Origin: Diadophis punctatus similis
Lineage: Eukaryota; Chordata; Lepidosauria; Squamata; Dipsadidae
DNA: 64,000 bases
NCBI GenBank assembly: GCA_023053685.1
Contig: JALIGW010000002.1
Span: 257,290,846 to 257,354,845 of the forward strand
Direction: 5' to 3'
The notes under the pieces were generated by a model. It made no database searches and had not been told where the DNA came from. It was given only the letters and a program-made list of their open reading frames with translations. Numbering within the stretch: position 1 is the stretch's first letter; each line of letters starts with the position of its first letter. Shown here in pieces: positions 1 to 14,890 of this stretch. Both the position numbers and the translations under genes were made by a program.

Positions 1-4535
<4,535 letters not shown>

Positions 4536-5330
4536 GCGGCCGCGGGGCGAGCGAGGAGAGACGGGCAGGCGGGAGGGGAGGCAGGCCGGAAGAGGAGGCC
4601 GGTTCCGCAGGATCGGAACCCGGAAGAGCAAGACGAGCGAGGGGCTCCCCCTCGGGGTCAGCGCGGGAAGGCTCGGCCGCTGGCTCCCCTCTCCTCCCCA
4701 CGACCGCGGTGGGGTGCGAGAGCTGGTCCCCCCCACCCTGTCTGTGCTTCGGTTGGAGGGTGGGGGCGCTGGGGACGGTGTACAGGTTGCTCTAGAAGGA
4801 GGGAGGCTGCCTTGAACTCCAAAGCCTTTTGTGTAGTTTTTATCTGGCATTTAGCTCCAGTTTTGAGTTTGGTGACGCTCCTTCTCCCCGGAGGGACAGA
4901 GACGGCCTGGGGGGTGGGATGTTGTGCCCCCTCTCCCCTCTCGGGTGGGGAAGGGGAGGAAAGTTGCCTCCTGCTTCTCCCCCCCCTCCCCCAACGGCAC
5001 TCGAGGTTCTTTATTTATTCCCCCTTCTTCTTCTTCTCCCCCCCCTCCCCCCTCGTTGGCTTCCCTGGGGACCCGGAGTGAGTGAGTGCAACCACCGTGT
5101 TATGTCCTTGGCACAATCTGCCACCGCATGTCCTTTGCCCCTCGGGGGCGGCTGCCCTTCGGAAGAGGAGAGGCGGCCCTCTTCGAGTTTTTTACGTTGA
5201 CTGTATATTTTTTCTACCGTTTCTTTTATTCCCACTTGTTCATCTTCTAGGGCTCCGTTTCATCTCACTGTATGTTAATTCTTCTGGTTCTTTAACATGT
5301 AAATAAAAAACAAAACATGGTACAATCCGG
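4536..5330 (+). promoter_or_regulatory. BRD2: BRD2 3'UTR with polyadenylation signal
   Basis: After the BRD2 stop the sequence is GC-rich, then becomes T-rich. An AATAAA hexamer at 5302-5307 within gtaaataaaaaac is the first good signal downstream of the stop, so the transcript probably ends near 5320-5330. The roughly 790-base 3'UTR holds no inserted transposon that I can see. Confidence 0.75.
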
Positions 5331-6900
5331 TGTCTGGAGGGCTGAGTGGGGGGTGCAGAGAGGTTGAAGGTCGAGCAGCTTCTCATGAGAGCAATTCTGG
5401 GAGTTGGAAGTCATTAAAAGGGGGACATTGTTTCCCCTCCTTTGTTCTAGAAAAATCTGCAGGGGGTGTCCTCGTGTCCCCCCCCCCACCCCGAGTCCAT
5501 CCTTGTGGGGTTTCCAAGAAGGTGGAACATCCCACATTCTAGCAACTGGGCCTGATGGGGCTGCAAGGGAGAAGGGCCACGAAAGGGCTGCCACGGCCAC
5601 CTTCTCTTCCAGTCCTCTTGATGCTTCTTTGGGTGCCGCGTAGAATAGTTACTTTTATATATATGAGTTTCCGTGGCAGAACCTGATTTTGTTTTCAGAG
5701 GGATTCTTGAGGTTTTTTATCTGTGGAGGGAAGGATTGGAAAGCCCTTCCCATTTTCTCCCACCAATTTCTGTGCCCGTCCACTTAATGATCCCTGCCCT
5801 GTAATGATGATTGAAGCAGGGCTCTTTGGCCAGCTCCACCGCCTTGTGGCTGCTGCCCTTCCTCTTCCCTCCACAGGTGGTGGTGGGGGGCCCATCCTGG
5901 TCATAAAACAGATCATCCCAAAGGTGCTTTTTCAAAAGGCAACTGGACTTTCTTTGTTTTTCCTTGAAAAGGTTTTGCTTCTCATCATTCCTCAGTTCAG
6001 CTGAAGAACGAGAAGCGGAAAAGCCTTCAAGGAAAAAACAAAAGTCCAAGTTAGTTGCCCTTTGAAAAAAAGCACCTTTGGGACAACCACGACCTGGATC
6101 ATAAGACAAAACATGTCACATAATTTTGATTTTTCCAGGGTTTTTTGGGTGGCGGTCGTTAAGCAAGCCCCTTGTTAGCTATGGGACATCTGCCAAAATC
6201 TGGAAGTAAACCGTTGCCGTCATGGCCACAGGATTTTAGAACCAGGTTCATTTTGTGATGATCACTAAATGACTGGTCATAAATGAAGGACTATCCGTAC
6301 AAAAACCAGTCCCACGTTTTTGTGCGATGGACAGCCATATACAGGTAGTCCTTGGCTTACAGCCATTTGTTTAGTGATCGTTCAAAAGTAGAAATGGAAA
6401 ACTGAAAAAAGTGGCAGTTGGTCCTCGCGTCCTGAGGATTAAAATTTGGGCATTTGTATGTATGACGGGTTGGGGCATCCCAGGGCCATGTGGTGGCCGT
6501 CTTGGAGTTATGACAAGCAAAGTCAGTGGGGGATTGGACCCAGATTCCCTTAAGGGTATGGTTCACTTAGCTGCAGTGATTCACTTAGCAACTGGCAAAA
6601 CAAAGGTAAAATCCGGTGTGACTCACTTAATAACCCCTTTCCTTAAAATCTAATCTTCACGCATTGAGAGGGTGTGGTCAGGCTTTCTTTGAATGGTGGC
6701 TTTAAGTTGGGGTTTTTTGCTTAAGTCTATTTCTGGGGGTCTCCAAACTTGGGCAACTTTTGTGGGCCGACTCCCAGAATTCCCCAGCCAGCCAGCCATG
6801 CTGCTTTGCATTTTTAACTTAATTCCGTTTCAGATTTTTTAAACCGCCTTGAGACCATGGAATAGGTGACTTAAACAAATTTTATGAAATAACTAATACA
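5331..6900. repeat. Gene-free stretch with decayed pogo-like MITE pieces
   Basis: No gene is seen. About 6120-6300 and 6340-6655 are pieces of the palindromic repeat family found throughout this window. Its ends read tacaggtagtccttggcttac or the complement, and its body has cacttaacaac and gattcacttagcaac phrases. About 6740-6800 resembles half of the gaattccccagccagc hAT MITE family. 5331-6119 shows no recognisable feature. Confidence 0.5.
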
Positions 6901-7000
6901 TGAGAGCCAGTTTGGTGCTGGGTGTGTGTGTGTGTGAAGGCACCAGGCCAGAAACGGGGGTTCCCTGACTGCTTCAGGCACGAAGCCAGCTAGGTCAGGG
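6900..7000 (+). repeat. Truncated Sauria-type SINE
   Basis: The phrases gagccagtttggtgctggg, aaggcaccaggccagaaac and gcacgaagccagct match the head and middle of the same tRNA-derived SINE as at 45590. A short GT run lies in the former tRNA part. The 3' body is missing. Confidence 0.5.
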
Positions 7001-7279
7001 GTTCTCCAACCTTTTGGACTTCAGGGACCACCAAATTCATAATTTTAAATCCCTTGGACCACTTTGGGAGAGGGGGAGCTCAGCCGCCTTTCAGGCCTAC
7101 CTGTCTACTTCTGCGAGGCCTCCATGTGGGAGGCCCGAGAGAAAATGCCTGGTCCAGGCACACAGCCCGGAAACCTCTTTTGTGTTCCTTCTCTCAAGAA
7201 GCTTGGTCAATCTGAGTGAAGGAAAACGAAGACGGGCAGACTGTCGGCTTGCTGATGTTGGTGGGAAAATCAGTCCCAT

Positions 7280-7460
7280 ATTCCAGAGCTGTAGCTGTAG
7301 CCCCTTCCCTCTTCTCCCCTCCCCCCTTCTTTCTTTTCCTTTCCTTTCCTTCCCCTCCTTTTCCTCCCCTCCCTTCCCCCCTTCCCTCCCCTCCTTTTCC
7401 TTTGCTTTCCTTCTGGCCTCTCTCCTTCCCCACTTCCCTTCTTTCCTTTCCTGCACCCAG
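7280..7460. repeat. Polypyrimidine (CCTT-rich) tract
   Basis: About 180 bases of almost pure C/T on the plus strand, with cttttcctttcctttcc-type units. It is low-complexity. Reading frames across it are artefacts of the composition. Confidence 0.85.
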
Positions 7461-7537
7461 GTGAGGAGCTGCCCCTTGGGGCTCAGAGCGGTGAACTGCG
7501 TCCAGGAAGCAGTACAGCGCAGAGAAGCAGCCAGAGT

Positions 7538-7713
7538 CGACCTTACCTTTGCTGTCCGTTGCAGACGCTAGATCGGCCCCTTGCAAACTCTCATCTCTCT
7601 CTCGAGGAGCCCGGCTGAAGTTTCCCGCGCCGCTTCAGCGAGCGCTCCTCGAGAGACGAGAGTTTGCAGAGGGCTGATCTAGCGTCTGCAATGGACAGCA
7701 AAGGTAAGGTTGA
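7538..7713. repeat. Long imperfect foldback (about 75-base arms)
   Basis: The left arm runs tcgaccttacctttgctgtc then ttgcagacgctagatcggcc and caaactctc. The right arm returns gagagtttgcag, gctgatctagcgtctgcaa, ggacagcaaaggtaaggttga. The arms meet around ccggctgaagtttcccgcgccgcttcagcg. Pairing is almost continuous over roughly 75 bases on each side. It may be a foldback MITE, but I could not find a clear target-site duplication. Confidence 0.75.
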
Positions 7714-9049
7714 TCCCTGGTGCTTCTCTCCACTAACAGGCGGCCAAGCTAACTGCCTGAAGGACCCCAGCCTGTCCCTGGGAGTCAAAGCACTGAAGCG
7801 CCAGCGGCACAGGAACTTCGGCCGGGCTCATTGAGAGAAAACGCAAAGATTTCTCTGCCGACCACCAGTTGGTGACTACTGAGCTAGATGACTCTGCCTC
7901 AGCTCCCGGAAAGAGGCAACGGCAAACCACTTGTGGGAAACTTTGTGGATGATCCAATGAACCACCCAACCATCAGTGAGGAAAAGTGGGCCGGTGGTGT
8001 CTGCTGTTTCTGGTCCCCTTGCCAAATTCTGTTAGGGGTGCCAAATAAGGCCAGCGGGAGGATGCTTCCACAAGCTTCTTTTCCAGGCAGAGAACTCTCT
8101 CAGCTGCATTTTCCTGCCTTTTAGGACCCCCCACCCCCACCCCCACCCTTCTCAGAGGCGGTTGGGAAGTTTTCCTGGCTTTTATGCTCTTCCCCTCAGG
8201 TTCAACTGGCCCAGGTGGGGTGAGGATTTTCTCACCTTTTAGGCCCCTCCCCCCTCGGGCTCAACTGGCCTATGTGGTGCAGGGATTTTCCCGCCTTCTA
8301 GGCTCCTCAGAAGCAGCTGGGAGGTTTTCCCGCCTTTTTTTGCTCTGGCTGAGGGAAGAGGAGCTACGGGGCTGCTGGGGAGGCAGCCTTGGAGGGTCAG
8401 TTCCCTTAGTTCCCCAGCAGGAACCATCCGACCAAAGGTCTCCATCTCCGCCATTAAAGCCATCCGGTCTTGAGTCTTGGAGGCCGGTGTGGTTGACTTG
8501 GTGCTCGCCACACAGCTTGAATTACAACTCCCACCTGCCTGCCTGAGGAGGAGGAGGCAACATTTTGGGGCGCCTGGATGGCTCACCCTGTCAAAGCTGC
8601 ACTGGACGGGGGTTGCCGCTCAGTTATATTTTGGCAGACTTTGGGTTCTGTAGGAGATCTAAAGTACTTGTCGATTTGAACAAAAGCCCAATTTCTCCCC
8701 CATCTGAGTGAGGAAGAGGCTGCCGCAGATTCAGGGACTTCGGCATGGAAGGAAAGGTCTCAGCCCAAAGCCTTGTGTAATTTGCAGCAGGATGTCAGGA
8801 GCAGAAAGACCCGAGTTCAAACGTGGCTTTACTTGGGTAAAGACCCATCCTCTTGCCAGTAGAGCTTTATACATCCCGGTCAGTCTCAACTGTCAGGACG
8901 AAATCCTTCCATCCCCCGACCGTCACAACCGAGAAAGCTTCTTGGATGAGAAGTCTCTTCTTCCTCCTCGAGGAAAATCAGTTGCCTTTTTGAAAAAGCA
9001 CTTTTGAGAACGTTTTGTCCTCACCAGATTTCAAAAAGTTGGTAAGAAC
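7714..9049. other. Gene-free stretch with a weak tandem repeat
   Basis: No gene is seen. About 8198-8340 contains two to three diverged units of about 60 bases (ctcaactggccta, ggattttcccgccttctaggc). A short phrase near 7910, gaggcaacggcaaaccact, is of a type common in squamate LINE/SINE remnants. The rest shows nothing I can name. Confidence 0.4.
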
Positions 9050-9230
9050 ACAGAATCCTAGGACTGGAAGGGACCTTGGAGGTCTTCTAGTCCAACCCCC
9101 TTGCCCAAGGCAATAGCCCTTATTCCATCCTGGACAAATGGTTGCCCAATCTTTTTTTGAAAACCTCCAGTGATAAGAGCACCCACAACTCTGGGGAGCA
9201 AGCTGTTCCTTTGACTATAATCTCTGGCTG
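9050..9230 (-). mobile_element. CR1 LINE 3'-end fragment
   Basis: The plus strand reads actggaagggaccttggagg, tcttctagtccaacccccttg, then aaaacctccagtgataagagc and acccacaactctgg. This is the reverse complement of the reptile CR1 3' end, so the LINE lies on the minus strand. Confidence 0.8.
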
Positions 9231-9659
9231 CCGGAAAGATAATAGGAAACCAAAACAAGTCTCTTCCCCCCCCCCCTCCCACCCCCAATTCTGCCAAACC
9301 TGGCCCTAGATATCGAGACTTCTCTCTGTGCGTCTCTTTCCAAGCCTCCAGAAAGAATAAATAAATAAATGGAAAGGAATGTGTAGGCCCATCGACCTCC
9401 AAACTAATCAACAACTCTCCCGGCTTTTTGCCAGCTGGGTGAGGAGTCTTCTGTTTTCTTATTTCTGTATCATAAACTACCACTTTCCAAGGAGAGGCAG
9501 AATATTTCAGGATGTAGAGCAAAAGTCGGTTTCCTTCCATCTCCGGCAATGAAATTAATATGGGGTGTGTATGTGAATTTGCCTTATATTTATTTCATTT
9601 AATTCAATCCAGCGTTCCAATTCAACAGCAATGCACAAATCTAAAATACATTATTATAT

Positions 9660-9840
9660 TAGACATAGATATTGAGCTCCAGGAGGAAAAGATATACAGA
9701 TAAGTCCTGGAGAGTCTTCATTTAAGGATGGCTCAGAGTTACAAATGGCCTCAGAAAAAGGGATTTGCAACCCACCCCTTGTCCTTAGGACTGTTGCACA
9801 CACACACAACCGCTTGTGATTGCAATTCGGGTACTTGGCA
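9660..9840. repeat. Pogo-like MITE fragment
   Basis: Phrases such as agataagtcctggagagtct, ggactgttgcacacac and gggtacttggcaactggctc resemble the inner part of the palindromic pogo-like family. The copy is old and partial. Confidence 0.35.
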
Positions 9841-10207
9841 ACTGGCTCACATCTATAAGCAAGCAATAAGCGCCTGACTTACATACCGCTTCACGGTGCT
9901 TTGCAGCCCTCTAAGCCAGGGGGTCTCCAACCTTGGCTGGTGGACTTCAACTCCCAGAATTCCCTAGCCAGCTGGGGAATTCTGGGAGTTGAAAGTCCGC
10001 CAGGCTCAAAACTTGCCAAGGTTGGAGACCCCTGCTCTAAGTGGTTTACAGAGTCGGCATCCTGACCCCCAATAATCTGGGTCCTCATTTTACCGACCTC
10101 GGAAGGATAGAAGTCTGAGTCAACCTTGAGCCAGTCAGGATTGAACTCCAGGCTGTGGGCAGAGTCTGCCTGTAGAACTGCATTCTAGCCACCAGGGCAC
10201 CATCTAT
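9838..10207 (-). repeat. tRNA-derived SINE (gcggtatataag family) split by a hAT MITE
   Basis: The plus strand reads acttacataccgcttcacgg, then after an insertion taagtggtttacagagtc, aatctgggtcctcattttac, ggaaggatagaagtctgagt, tcaaccttgagcc. This is the complement of the snake SINE seen intact at 26928 and 61955. It is interrupted at 9917-10034. Confidence 0.75.
9917..10034. mobile_element. hAT-type palindromic MITE (118 bp)
   Basis: The ends are cagggggtctccaacc and ggttggagacccctg in inverted orientation. The middle folds back on itself (acttcaactcccagaattcc against ggaattctgggagttgaaagt). It is flanked by ctctaagc (9909-9916) and ctctaagt (10035-10042), an 8-base target duplication with one mismatch. 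The SINE is continuous when the element is removed. The 8-base duplication and CAGGGG ends indicate the hAT superfamily. Confidence 0.8.
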
Positions 10208-10429
10208 GATAAGTTCAGAACTTATTTGTATGTGATGCTAGAGACTATGTAACGCTGCTCAGAAATACTTCTTGTAGAAATGCAGAAATGTGAAGACAAG
10301 ACTGAGACATATAATTGGCTTGCAGCCTTAGCAGTTTTGCATTTGATTGGAGCAACAGTGAGTGGGAAAATAGTATTGCAACTTTTTAAATCTACAGCTA
10401 CCGTAGGAACACCTCGGCAGCTGCTTTCC

Positions 10430-10662
10430 CGCCCATAGACTCTCGGGATGCTTGTGGTTTGTGACCTTCCCAGCCAGATTCCAACGAGCAAAGTCAATCG
10501 GGGAGGCCGGATTCGCTTAACAACCACGTGATTTGCTTAATAACGGTCGTAAAACGGTTGTGAAATCTGGATCAGGTCACGTGACGACTTGCTTAACCAG
10601 CACATGGCTTACCCATCAAACTTTCAGTCCCGGCTGTGGTCGTTAGGTCGAGGACTATCTGT
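10430..10662. repeat. Pogo-like palindromic repeat, partial
   Basis: Contains gagcaaagtcaatcgggg, ggattcgcttaacaaccacg and tggtcgttaggtcgaggact followed by atctgtca, matching one half and one end of the family seen complete at 10924-11317. The other end is degraded. Confidence 0.5.
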
Positions 10663-10923
10663 CATCATAATAAATAGCATTTCTCATGTCAGGGAAAGAC
10701 GTAGCAATGCATTCACACATGCGAAGCCTGAGACAATGTTGGTGACTTCCCTTAAAGTGAGAACCAAGTTTGTTCAGTATGTTAATTATGTAAAATGTAT
10801 TTATCGTATGACACATTCACATCGTATGTCATTAAAAAGGAACACGGGGTAAAATACAAAACACAAAATATAAAATCTGAAATCTTAACAGGAAGATTGC
10901 AAACGTTGTATCTAAGTTGCAAA

Positions 10924-11317
10924 TACAGGAGGTAGATCTCGGCTCATGATCACAATTGAGCCCAAGATTTCTGTAGTTAAGTGAGGCATATGTTAAGTGA
11001 GTTTTGCCTCTTTTTATGACCTTTCTATCCTTAGTTGTTAAATGAATCACTGCAGTTGATGAGTCAGTAACCCGTTTGTTAAGTGAATCTGGCTTCCCCA
11101 CTGACTTTGTCAAACGGTCGCAAAAGGGGGATCGCATGACCCCCCGGGATGCTGAGACCGTCATAAATATGCCAAGCATCCGAATTTTGTTCACGTAACC
11201 ATGGGGATGCTGCAATGGTCGTAAGTGTGAAAAACGGTCATAAGTCACTTTTTAAAGTGACGTCGTAACTTTGAACAGTCACTAAACGAACTGTTGTAAG
11301 TTGAGGAATATCTGTAT
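10924..11317. mobile_element. Pogo-like non-autonomous DNA transposon, nearly full length
   Basis: About 390 bases with inverted ends (tacaggaggtagatctcggc at the left, gttgtaagttgaggaatatc then tgta at the right). Internal phrases shared with every other copy in the window include gttaagtgaatctggcttcc, ccactgactttgtcaaacgg and catgaccccc. A flanking TA at each side fits TA-target elements. Assignment to pogo/Tigger rests on the TA and terminal style only. Confidence 0.6.
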
Positions 11318-11589
11318 AGTTTTTTACGCAGCCAAGGAAGCAGCTCCATTACAGCCTCTGTTTTGACACTCCGTCATTATGTGTGGGATAGTTTGGGTTT
11401 TTTGGCCCCCCAGTCACAATTTGAACCAGTGGGAATTCGGTCCAGTGCCATCCCTATCTCACAGGGCTGGCTCAAGAAGGAAAGGAAGAACGGAGTGGGA
11501 AGAAAGAAGGGTGGGCTTTCTTCAAATAGTTTAATGAAGAGAAGGACCAGGGGAGACAGGATAGCAGCCTTCCAGTATTTACAAGATTT

Positions 11590-12297
11590 ACTAGAGTTGA
11601 AAGGGACCTTGTAGGTCATCTAGTCCAACCCCCCGCTGAAGCAGGAGTCCCTACACCATTTCTGACAAATGACAGTCCAATCTCCCTTTCAAAGTCTCAA
11701 GTGTTGGAGCTCTCACAACCTCCGCAGGCAACTTCTGTTCCACTGGTTGATCGCTCTCACTGTCAGAAAGTTTCTCCTCACTTCCAGGTTGAATCTCTCC
11801 TTGGTCAACTTCCATCCATTATTCCTTGTCTGGCCTTCAGGTGCCTTGGAGAACAGCCTGACCCCCTCCTCTCTGTGGCATCCCCTCAAGTATTGGAACA
11901 CTGCTATCATGTCACCCCTGGTCCTTCTCTTTGCCAGTCTGGCCAAGCCCAGTTCCTGTAATCGCTCTGCGTATGTTAAAAGTTTCCAGTCCCCTAATCA
12001 TCCTGGTTGCTCTCCTCTGCACTTTCTCTAGAGCTTCAATGTCTTTTTTATAGTGTGGTGACCAGAACTGGATGGAGTACTCCAGGTGTGGTCTAACTAA
12101 GGCTTTGTAGAGTGGTATTATTACCTCCCTAGTCCTAGATTGTATCCCTGTGTTAATGCAATTTAGGATTGCATTGGCTTTTTTGTCTGCCGCTGCACAT
12201 TGCTGGCTCCTATTTAGTTGGTTGTCCACCATGACTCCAAGATCCCTCTCGTAGTCACTGCTATTGAGTGTGGTTTCACCCAGTTTATATTTGAGGG
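11590..12297 (-). mobile_element. CR1 LINE, 3' portion with the end of the reverse-transcriptase frame
   Basis: The 3' end is at the left (tagagttgaaagggaccttg, taggtcatctagtccaaccc). The minus strand encodes the usual CR1 C-terminal stretch: ERDLGVMVDNQLNRSQQCAA, ADKKANAILNCINTG, then EVIIPLYKALVRPHLEYSIQ and EKVQRRATRMIRGL. It is 5'-truncated at about 12297, where a second CR1 piece in the opposite direction begins. Confidence 0.9.
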
Positions 12298-13190
12298 GCT
12301 GCCACAGAGAGGAAGGGGTCAAGCTGTTTTCCAAGGCACCCGAAGGCCAGACAAGGAATAATGGATGGAAACTGATCAAGGAGAGATTCAACCTAAAAAT
12401 GAGAATTTTTCTGACAGCGAGAACCATCAACTGATGGAACAGAAGTTGCCTTCGGAAGTTGTGGGAGCTTCATCCCAGGAAGCTTTCAAGAAGAGATTGG
12501 ACTGCCACCTGTCAGAAATGGTGTTGGCTTTCCTGCTTGGGACGGGAGGTTGGATTAGATGACCTACAACAGTGGTACCCAACCCCCGGTCCGTGGCCCG
12601 ATACCGGTCCGCAGAACAAATGGTACCGGGCCGCCCTGCTACTGCGTCTTCTGTGCAGCGGCGGCGGGGGGTCCTGCGACTTTTGCGAGTCCTGCGAGTC
12701 CCGATAATAAGCGCAGGGACGGGACTCCTGCGTCTGCCGACGTGCCCCAGCCCAGCTGATCAGCGTGGGGGCGGGGCTTCTGTGCGCAGCTCATCAGTAT
12801 TGAAAGTAACATGTACAGGAGGGCCTGTCTGCGGTGCAGCAGGTAAAGGGGATTATTATCCCCAGATGGAACCGTCTCGTTGCAGAGAAACAAGCTCAGG
12901 GTTCTCATTGATTTAGCGTTCTAGTCACTAGAATCCAGAGAGTTAAAATGTTAAATTAAGTTATATTAATTTTGTTGTAACTGTATTTTATTTTGATGCC
13001 ATGTTTAAATACAATTAAATTAAAATTGTTTATATTTGAGATTGTTTTGATTTAATAATCAATGCGACGCCGCAACCCCCCCCCCCGTGGGCCGCGGAAA
13101 AATTATCAAACGTTGACCGGTCCACGGCAATAAAAAGGTTGGGGACCACTGACCTACAAGGTCCCTACAAACTCTGCTAATCTGTTAAAA
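12298..13190 (+). mobile_element. CR1 LINE 3' fragment interrupted by a hAT element
   Basis: Reads gaggaaggggtcaagctgtt, caaggagagattcaacc, gtgggagcttcatcccagga, then gaggttggattagatgacct; after the hAT insertion it resumes with acctacaaggtccctacaaa. It is head-to-head with the CR1 piece at 11590-12297. Confidence 0.8.
12570..13151. mobile_element. hAT-type non-autonomous transposon (582 bp) with perfect 8-bp target duplication
   Basis: The termini are cagtggtacccaacc and ggttggggaccactg (inverted). The flanks are acctacaa at 12562-12569 and acctacaa at 13152-13159. Subterminal CG-rich blocks (cccggtccgtggcccgatac and gtgggccgcggaaaaatt) pair loosely. There is no transposase frame inside. 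It splits the CR1 fragment cleanly. Confidence 0.88.
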
Positions 13191-13199
13191 AAGAGGGGT

Positions 13200-13485
13200 G
13201 GGGTGTCAACCGATTCTCCAAAGTACCTGAAGGCAGGACAAGAAGCAACGGATGAAAACTAATCAAGGAGAGAAGCAACCTGGAATTGGGGAGAAACTTC
13301 CTGACAGTGTGAACGGTCAGTGGAACAGCTTGCCACCAGAAGTTGTGGATGCTCCATCACTGGAAGTTTTTAAGAAGAGATTGGACAACCATTTGCCTGA
13401 AATGGTATAGGGCCTCCTGCTTGAGCAAGGGGCTGGACTAGAAGACCTCCAAGGACCCTTCCAACTCTGGTATTCTGCTCAATAT
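13200..13485 (+). mobile_element. CR1 LINE 3'-end fragment
   Basis: Reads gtacctgaaggcaggacaag, gtggaacagcttgccaccag, aagttgtggatgctccatca, ggggctggactagaagacct and ends ccaactctggtattctgct, the typical CR1 terminus in squamates. Confidence 0.85.
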
Positions 13486-13599
13486 TGTCATCCCAGAAAA
13501 GACAGTCCAGATCACTTGTTTGCCCTCCTTCCGGAGCACTGCGCATGAGCTCGGACTGAACCTGGCTCTGGTTGAACGTTACAGAAATGAAGGTAGATA

Positions 13600-13800
13600 C
13601 GATATACTGTAGTTAGAATAACAGAAACCTGGTGGGATGAAACCCGTGACTGGAACCTACTGGTGGAAGGATACAAACTGTTCAAAAAAACCCCAGACCC
13701 CATAAAAGAGGAGGTGGAGTTGCAACTGTATGTAAAGGACCACTATGATGATACAGAAATGCATGAAACCAAAGACGAAAAATATGACCAAAGGTGTATA
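13600..13800 (+). mobile_element. CR1 LINE endonuclease-region fragment
   Basis: The plus-strand frame reads ETWWDETRDWNLLVEGYKLF followed by a KEEVELQLYVKDHYDDTE-like stretch, which matches the CR1 endonuclease part. It is short and decayed. Confidence 0.7.
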
Positions 13801-13899
13801 CTATCCCCAACCTTTCGGACATCAGGGACCACTAAATTCCTAATTTTAGATCCCACAGACCACTAATATGATCTGCCTAATGACCGGCTGGGTGGGCAT

Positions 13900-14890
13900 G
13901 GCTAGGTGGTCATGTGACTGGGTGGGCATGGCCAACTTGCCGGCCTCTACTCGCCCCTCCCCTCCCAGCCCCTCCTCGCCTGCCCGCCTGGGCTCCTTAG
14001 GGCCCCAACAGGAATCAGTGGGGGGGGAGGGTGTCGATGTGGCTCCTGTGTCTCTACAGCTGGTGGAGGTGTCCTCTGTAGGTAAAGAGGCAGGGTCCCT
14101 CCCCTGCCACTCACTTGGCCCGGCCCTGCAGGGTCTCATCCGACACCCCGAGTTCTTACTCCAAGCTGCTACCACAGCAGTCACCCCAGCCTCTAAGCCC
14201 CTCCTCCACACTTGGTGCAGAGCCTCCACTTGCAGGAGCAATCCACCACCAAGGGGGCCCTGCTCCTGAGCCTCAGCCAGAGGGTGGGACTGGCGGTCCT
14301 GCAACAGGAGGAACTCGCGGGGGGGGGGGGCTCCCCAAGCAAAGGCAGGCGAGAGGAAACTTGAGAAGGGTCTCCCCCGCATCCCCCCCGCCAGTCTTGG
14401 GGAGTGGGCACCCTCTCTCCGTCCACTCCCCTCCCCTGCCGGCAGTGTGGAGTCGGGCCCGGGTGCTTTTCCAAGGGAGGGGGGGAGAGCAAGAAGTGCT
14501 TCCCGAGGAGGCCTCTCTAGGAAGGGGGGGGTCTTCTCTGCCTCCCACCCGAGACGAGGGGGGGGCCGCTGTCCAGTGCTGAAATCCCCACCTCCTCCTC
14601 TATCCGGGCGCGGCTATGCAGGAGCCGCTGAACCCCCGGGCCTCCCTGCACGGATCCCCCGTGGGCTCTAATCCGGCCGCTCTTCAGACCTTCCCTGCCC
14701 AACGCCAGGGGATCCCGGTCGATCCCTTCCCCGGATCTTTTCCCAACACGGGGCGGGGGGTGGGTCCCAGGCAGCCCCCGGGGAAGAAGGGGGCTCTGCG
14801 GGGTCTTTGCGAAGCCTGTCCGCTTTAGAGACCCGGGTGAAGCCTCAGGCGGACAGCTTCAAGGCCCCTGGGAGGCGCGTCCCCTTTCCA
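13900..14890. repeat. Segment shared with the third TRIM-flank copy (58620-59160, inverted)
   Basis: Phrases here recur in reverse complement at 58620-59160: ggggaagaagggggctctgc, gggtctttgcgaagcctgtc, gctttagagacccgggt, cccaacgccaggggatcc. The right-arm copy beyond 42470 lacks this part. No gene is recognised. GC-rich frames across it carry no known domain. Confidence 0.6.
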
